Source: CBDDRG01 sp051306415
Lineage (GTDB): Bacteria > Pseudomonadota > Gammaproteobacteria > Pseudomonadales > Porticoccaceae
Direction: 5' to 3'
Assembly: GCA_051306415.1 (NCBI GenBank)
Contig: JBPPNE010000211.1
Coordinates: 1-5,857 of the forward strand
DNA length: 5,857 nt
Shown: in pieces, positions 4,170 through 5,857 of the stretch
How the letters are laid out: each line of letters begins with the position of its first letter
Numbering within the stretch: position 1 is the stretch's first letter
The notes under the pieces: model-generated
Told to the model about the DNA's origin: nothing
Seen by the model: the letters and a program-made list of their open reading frames with translations, nothing else
Database searches by the model: none
Made by a program: the position numbers and the translations under genes

Positions 4170-5857
4170 GTGGAATTACTGTCGGGCGGCGAGATCGTTA
4201 TCCGTGCATTGCGGGATGCGGGCGTGCGGCATCTTTGGGGTTATCCCGGTGGCGCGGCGCTCCACATTTACGACGCGCTATTCCGGCAGCAGGAGGTAAA
4301 TCACATCCTGGTCCGCCACGAGCAGGCGGCGGTGCATGCGGCCGACGCCTATGCGCGCGCCACGGGTCAGGTGGGCGCGGTGCTGGTCACTTCCGGGCCG
4401 GGCGCGACCAACGCGATTACCGGTATCGCCACCGCTTATATGGATTCGATTCCCGTGGTCGTTATCTCCGGACAGGTCGCGCAGGAGAAAATCGGTTACG
4501 ACGCCTTCCAGGAAACCGACATGATCGGTGTTTCGCGGCCGATCGTGAAGCACAGTTTTCTGGTCAAGCGCGCCGAGGATATCGCCGCGACCATCGCCAA
4601 GGCATTTTATATCGCCGGCTCAGGGCGCCCCGGCCCCGTTGTTGTCGATGTTCCAAAGGATGTTACCGACCCTAACCATCGGGTCCCCTACAACTTTCCA
4701 GATAAGATTAAAATTCGCTCTTATCAGCCTGTTACAAAAGGTCATTCTGGCCAAATAAAGCGCGCCGTCGAGCTGTTGCTGGCGGCCAAGCGCCCGGTCA
4801 TCTATGCCGGCGGCGGGGTGATTCTGGGGAATGCCTCGACACAGCTCACCGAGCTGGCCCGTCGATTGAACTACCCGGTCACCAACACCCTGATGGGCCT
4901 CGGCGGCTTTCCCGGCAGCGACCCGCAGTTTATCGGCATGCTGGGCATGCACGGCACTTTTGAGGCGAACACGGCGATGCACCACGCCGATGTGATTTTC
5001 GCCGTCGGTGCCCGCTTTGACGACCGGGTGACCAATACGCCCGACCGCTTCTGCCCGAACGCGAAAATCATTCACCTCGACGTCGACCCCACCTCCATTT
5101 CCAAAACGGTGGCGGCGGATATCCCGATCGTTGGCCCCTGCGCCAGTGTGCTCGATGACATGCTTGAGCTGATCGGCGAGAGTCGCCGGGTGGTGGATGA
5201 GGTTGCGCTCACCAGTTGGTGGCGGCAGCTCAATGAGTGGCGCGCCCGCCATGGCCTCTATACCGCGCCGCGCCACGAGCCTAGCGGCAGTGAGTTGATC
5301 AAACCGCAGGATGTCATCAAGATTCTCTACAAGGTGACTGCCGGCAAAGCTTATGTGACCTCCGATGTCGGGCAGCACCAGATGTTTGCCGCGCAATACT
5401 ATCTGTTTGACAAGCCCCGGCAGTGGTTCAATTCCGGTGGCCTCGGCACCATGGGCTACGGCTTGCCGGCGGCCATGGGTGTGCAGATGGCCCATCCGGA
5501 CGCGGATGTCGCCTGTGTCACCGGCGAGGGCAGCATCCAGATGTGTATTCAGGAGCTGTCGTCGTGCACCCAGCACCAGTTGCCGGTGAAAATCATCAAC
5601 CTCAATAATCAGTCCCTGGGCATGGTCAAGCAGTGGCAGGACATGCAGTACGGCAGTCGTTACTCGCAAATAACGTACGAGGACTCGCTGCCCGATTTCG
5701 TCAAGCTGGCCGAAGCCTACGGCCACGTCGGTATCCGCGTCACCCGCTTTGAGGAGCTCGAAGAGCGCATGCGCGAGTGCTTCAGCCACAAGGATCGGGT
5801 CGTGTTTCTCGACGTCTGTGTCGATCCCGCCGAGCATGTCTATCCGATGCACGTGTC
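4170..5857 (+). CDS. ilvI: acetolactate synthase (acetohydroxyacid synthase) large, catalytic subunit, 3' end cut by window
   Basis: Thiamine diphosphate- and FAD-dependent enzyme of branched-chain amino acid synthesis; it condenses pyruvate with pyruvate or 2-oxobutyrate. The frame is open for 562 codons to the window edge. Family members are about 574 residues and the last residues read EHVYPMHV, so roughly a dozen are probably missing. The N-terminal pyrimidine-binding domain has GYPGGAALHIYDAL (24-37) and catalytic E51 in RHEQAAVHAADAYAR. The central FAD-associated domain has LGMHGTFEAN (258-267) and GARFDDRV (280-287). The C-terminal domain has the ThDP-metal motif starting GEGS (452-455) and ending NLNN (477-480), then GMVKQWQ with W489, equivalent to the herbicide-site Trp. 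The motif reads GEGS and MC where E. coli has GDGS and MN, a variant I recall from beta- and gammaproteobacterial homologues. The GTG start gives VELLSGGEIV, matching the usual MELLSG N-terminus. Codons for about residues 175-197, at the link between the first two domains, are AT-rich. The small subunit gene ilvH is expected just outside the window. Confidence 0.96.
   Translation, partial: MELLSGGEIVIRALRDAGVRHLWGYPGGAALHIYDALFRQQEVNHILVRHEQAAVHAADAYARATGQVGAVLVTSGPGATNAITGIATAYMDSIPVVVISGQVAQEKIGYDAFQETDMIGVSRPIVKHSFLVKRAEDIAATIAKAFYIAGSGRPGPVVVDVPKDVTDPNHRVPYNFPDKIKIRSYQPVTKGHSGQIKRAVELLLAAKRPVIYAGGGVILGNASTQLTELARRLNYPVTNTLMGLGGFPGSDPQFIGMLGMHGTFEANTAMHHADVIFAVGARFDDRVTNTPDRFCPNAKIIHLDVDPTSISKTVAADIPIVGPCASVLDDMLELIGESRRVVDEVALTSWWRQLNEWRARHGLYTAPRHEPSGSELIKPQDVIKILYKVTAGKAYVTSDVGQHQMFAAQYYLFDKPRQWFNSGGLGTMGYGLPAAMGVQMAHPDADVACVTGEGSIQMCIQELSSCTQHQLPVKIINLNNQSLGMVKQWQDMQYGSRYSQITYEDSLPDFVKLAEAYGHVGIRVTRFEELEERMRECFSHKDRVVFLDVCVDPAEHVYPMHV

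Noticed and set aside
4620..5852. 410-codon minus-strand open frame opposite ilvI
   Set aside because: It is antisense to ilvI, whose plus-strand frame is continuous and carries every expected motif; the His/Asp/Val-rich product is typical of a shadow frame.

Overview
The window looks like a chromosomal housekeeping segment from a gammaproteobacterium. The evidence is a fused trifunctional CysG siroheme synthase of the enterobacterial/pseudomonad type, an IlvI-type acetolactate synthase large subunit closest in motifs to the pseudomonad/beta-gamma form, a secreted DUF4124 protein (a family I know mainly from Gammaproteobacteria), and GC-rich coding sequence. I cannot name a genus. I see no mobile element, CRISPR array, rRNA or tRNA, and no clear new multi-gene system; the less expected signals are regulatory and lie mostly in the leader of the acetolactate synthase gene.

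Layout from left to right. Positions 1-248 hold at most the tail of an unrecognised plus-strand reading frame (stop at 97-99) and a hairpin lying beyond the end of the glutathione reductase gene. Positions 249-1589 (minus) encode glutathione reductase, gorA. Positions 1613-3028 (minus) encode siroheme synthase, cysG. These two are read in the order cysG then gorA with a 23-base gap, so they probably form an operon. A 245-base gap follows, with a possible cysG promoter placed so close to the start codon that a leaderless mRNA is plausible. Positions 3274-3732 (minus) encode a 152-residue exported DUF4124 protein with a hairpin just past its stop codon.

Positions 3733-4169 are a 437-base divergent intergenic region between the DUF4124 gene and ilvI. 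On the plus strand it contains a good sigma70-like promoter, a terminator-like hairpin almost immediately after it, a second compact hairpin, and three tandem imperfect repeats just before the ilvI ribosome binding site. Positions 4170-5857 (plus) encode acetolactate synthase large subunit, ilvI, starting at GTG and cut by the window end probably about a dozen codons before its natural stop; ilvH would be expected next.

Functionally, siroheme made by CysG is the cofactor of assimilatory sulfite (and nitrite) reductase, which feeds cysteine and so glutathione; GorA keeps glutathione reduced with NADPH. This gives the cysG-gorA pair a plausible sulfur/redox logic. IlvI performs the first common step of branched-chain amino acid synthesis and appears to be independently and divergently transcribed.
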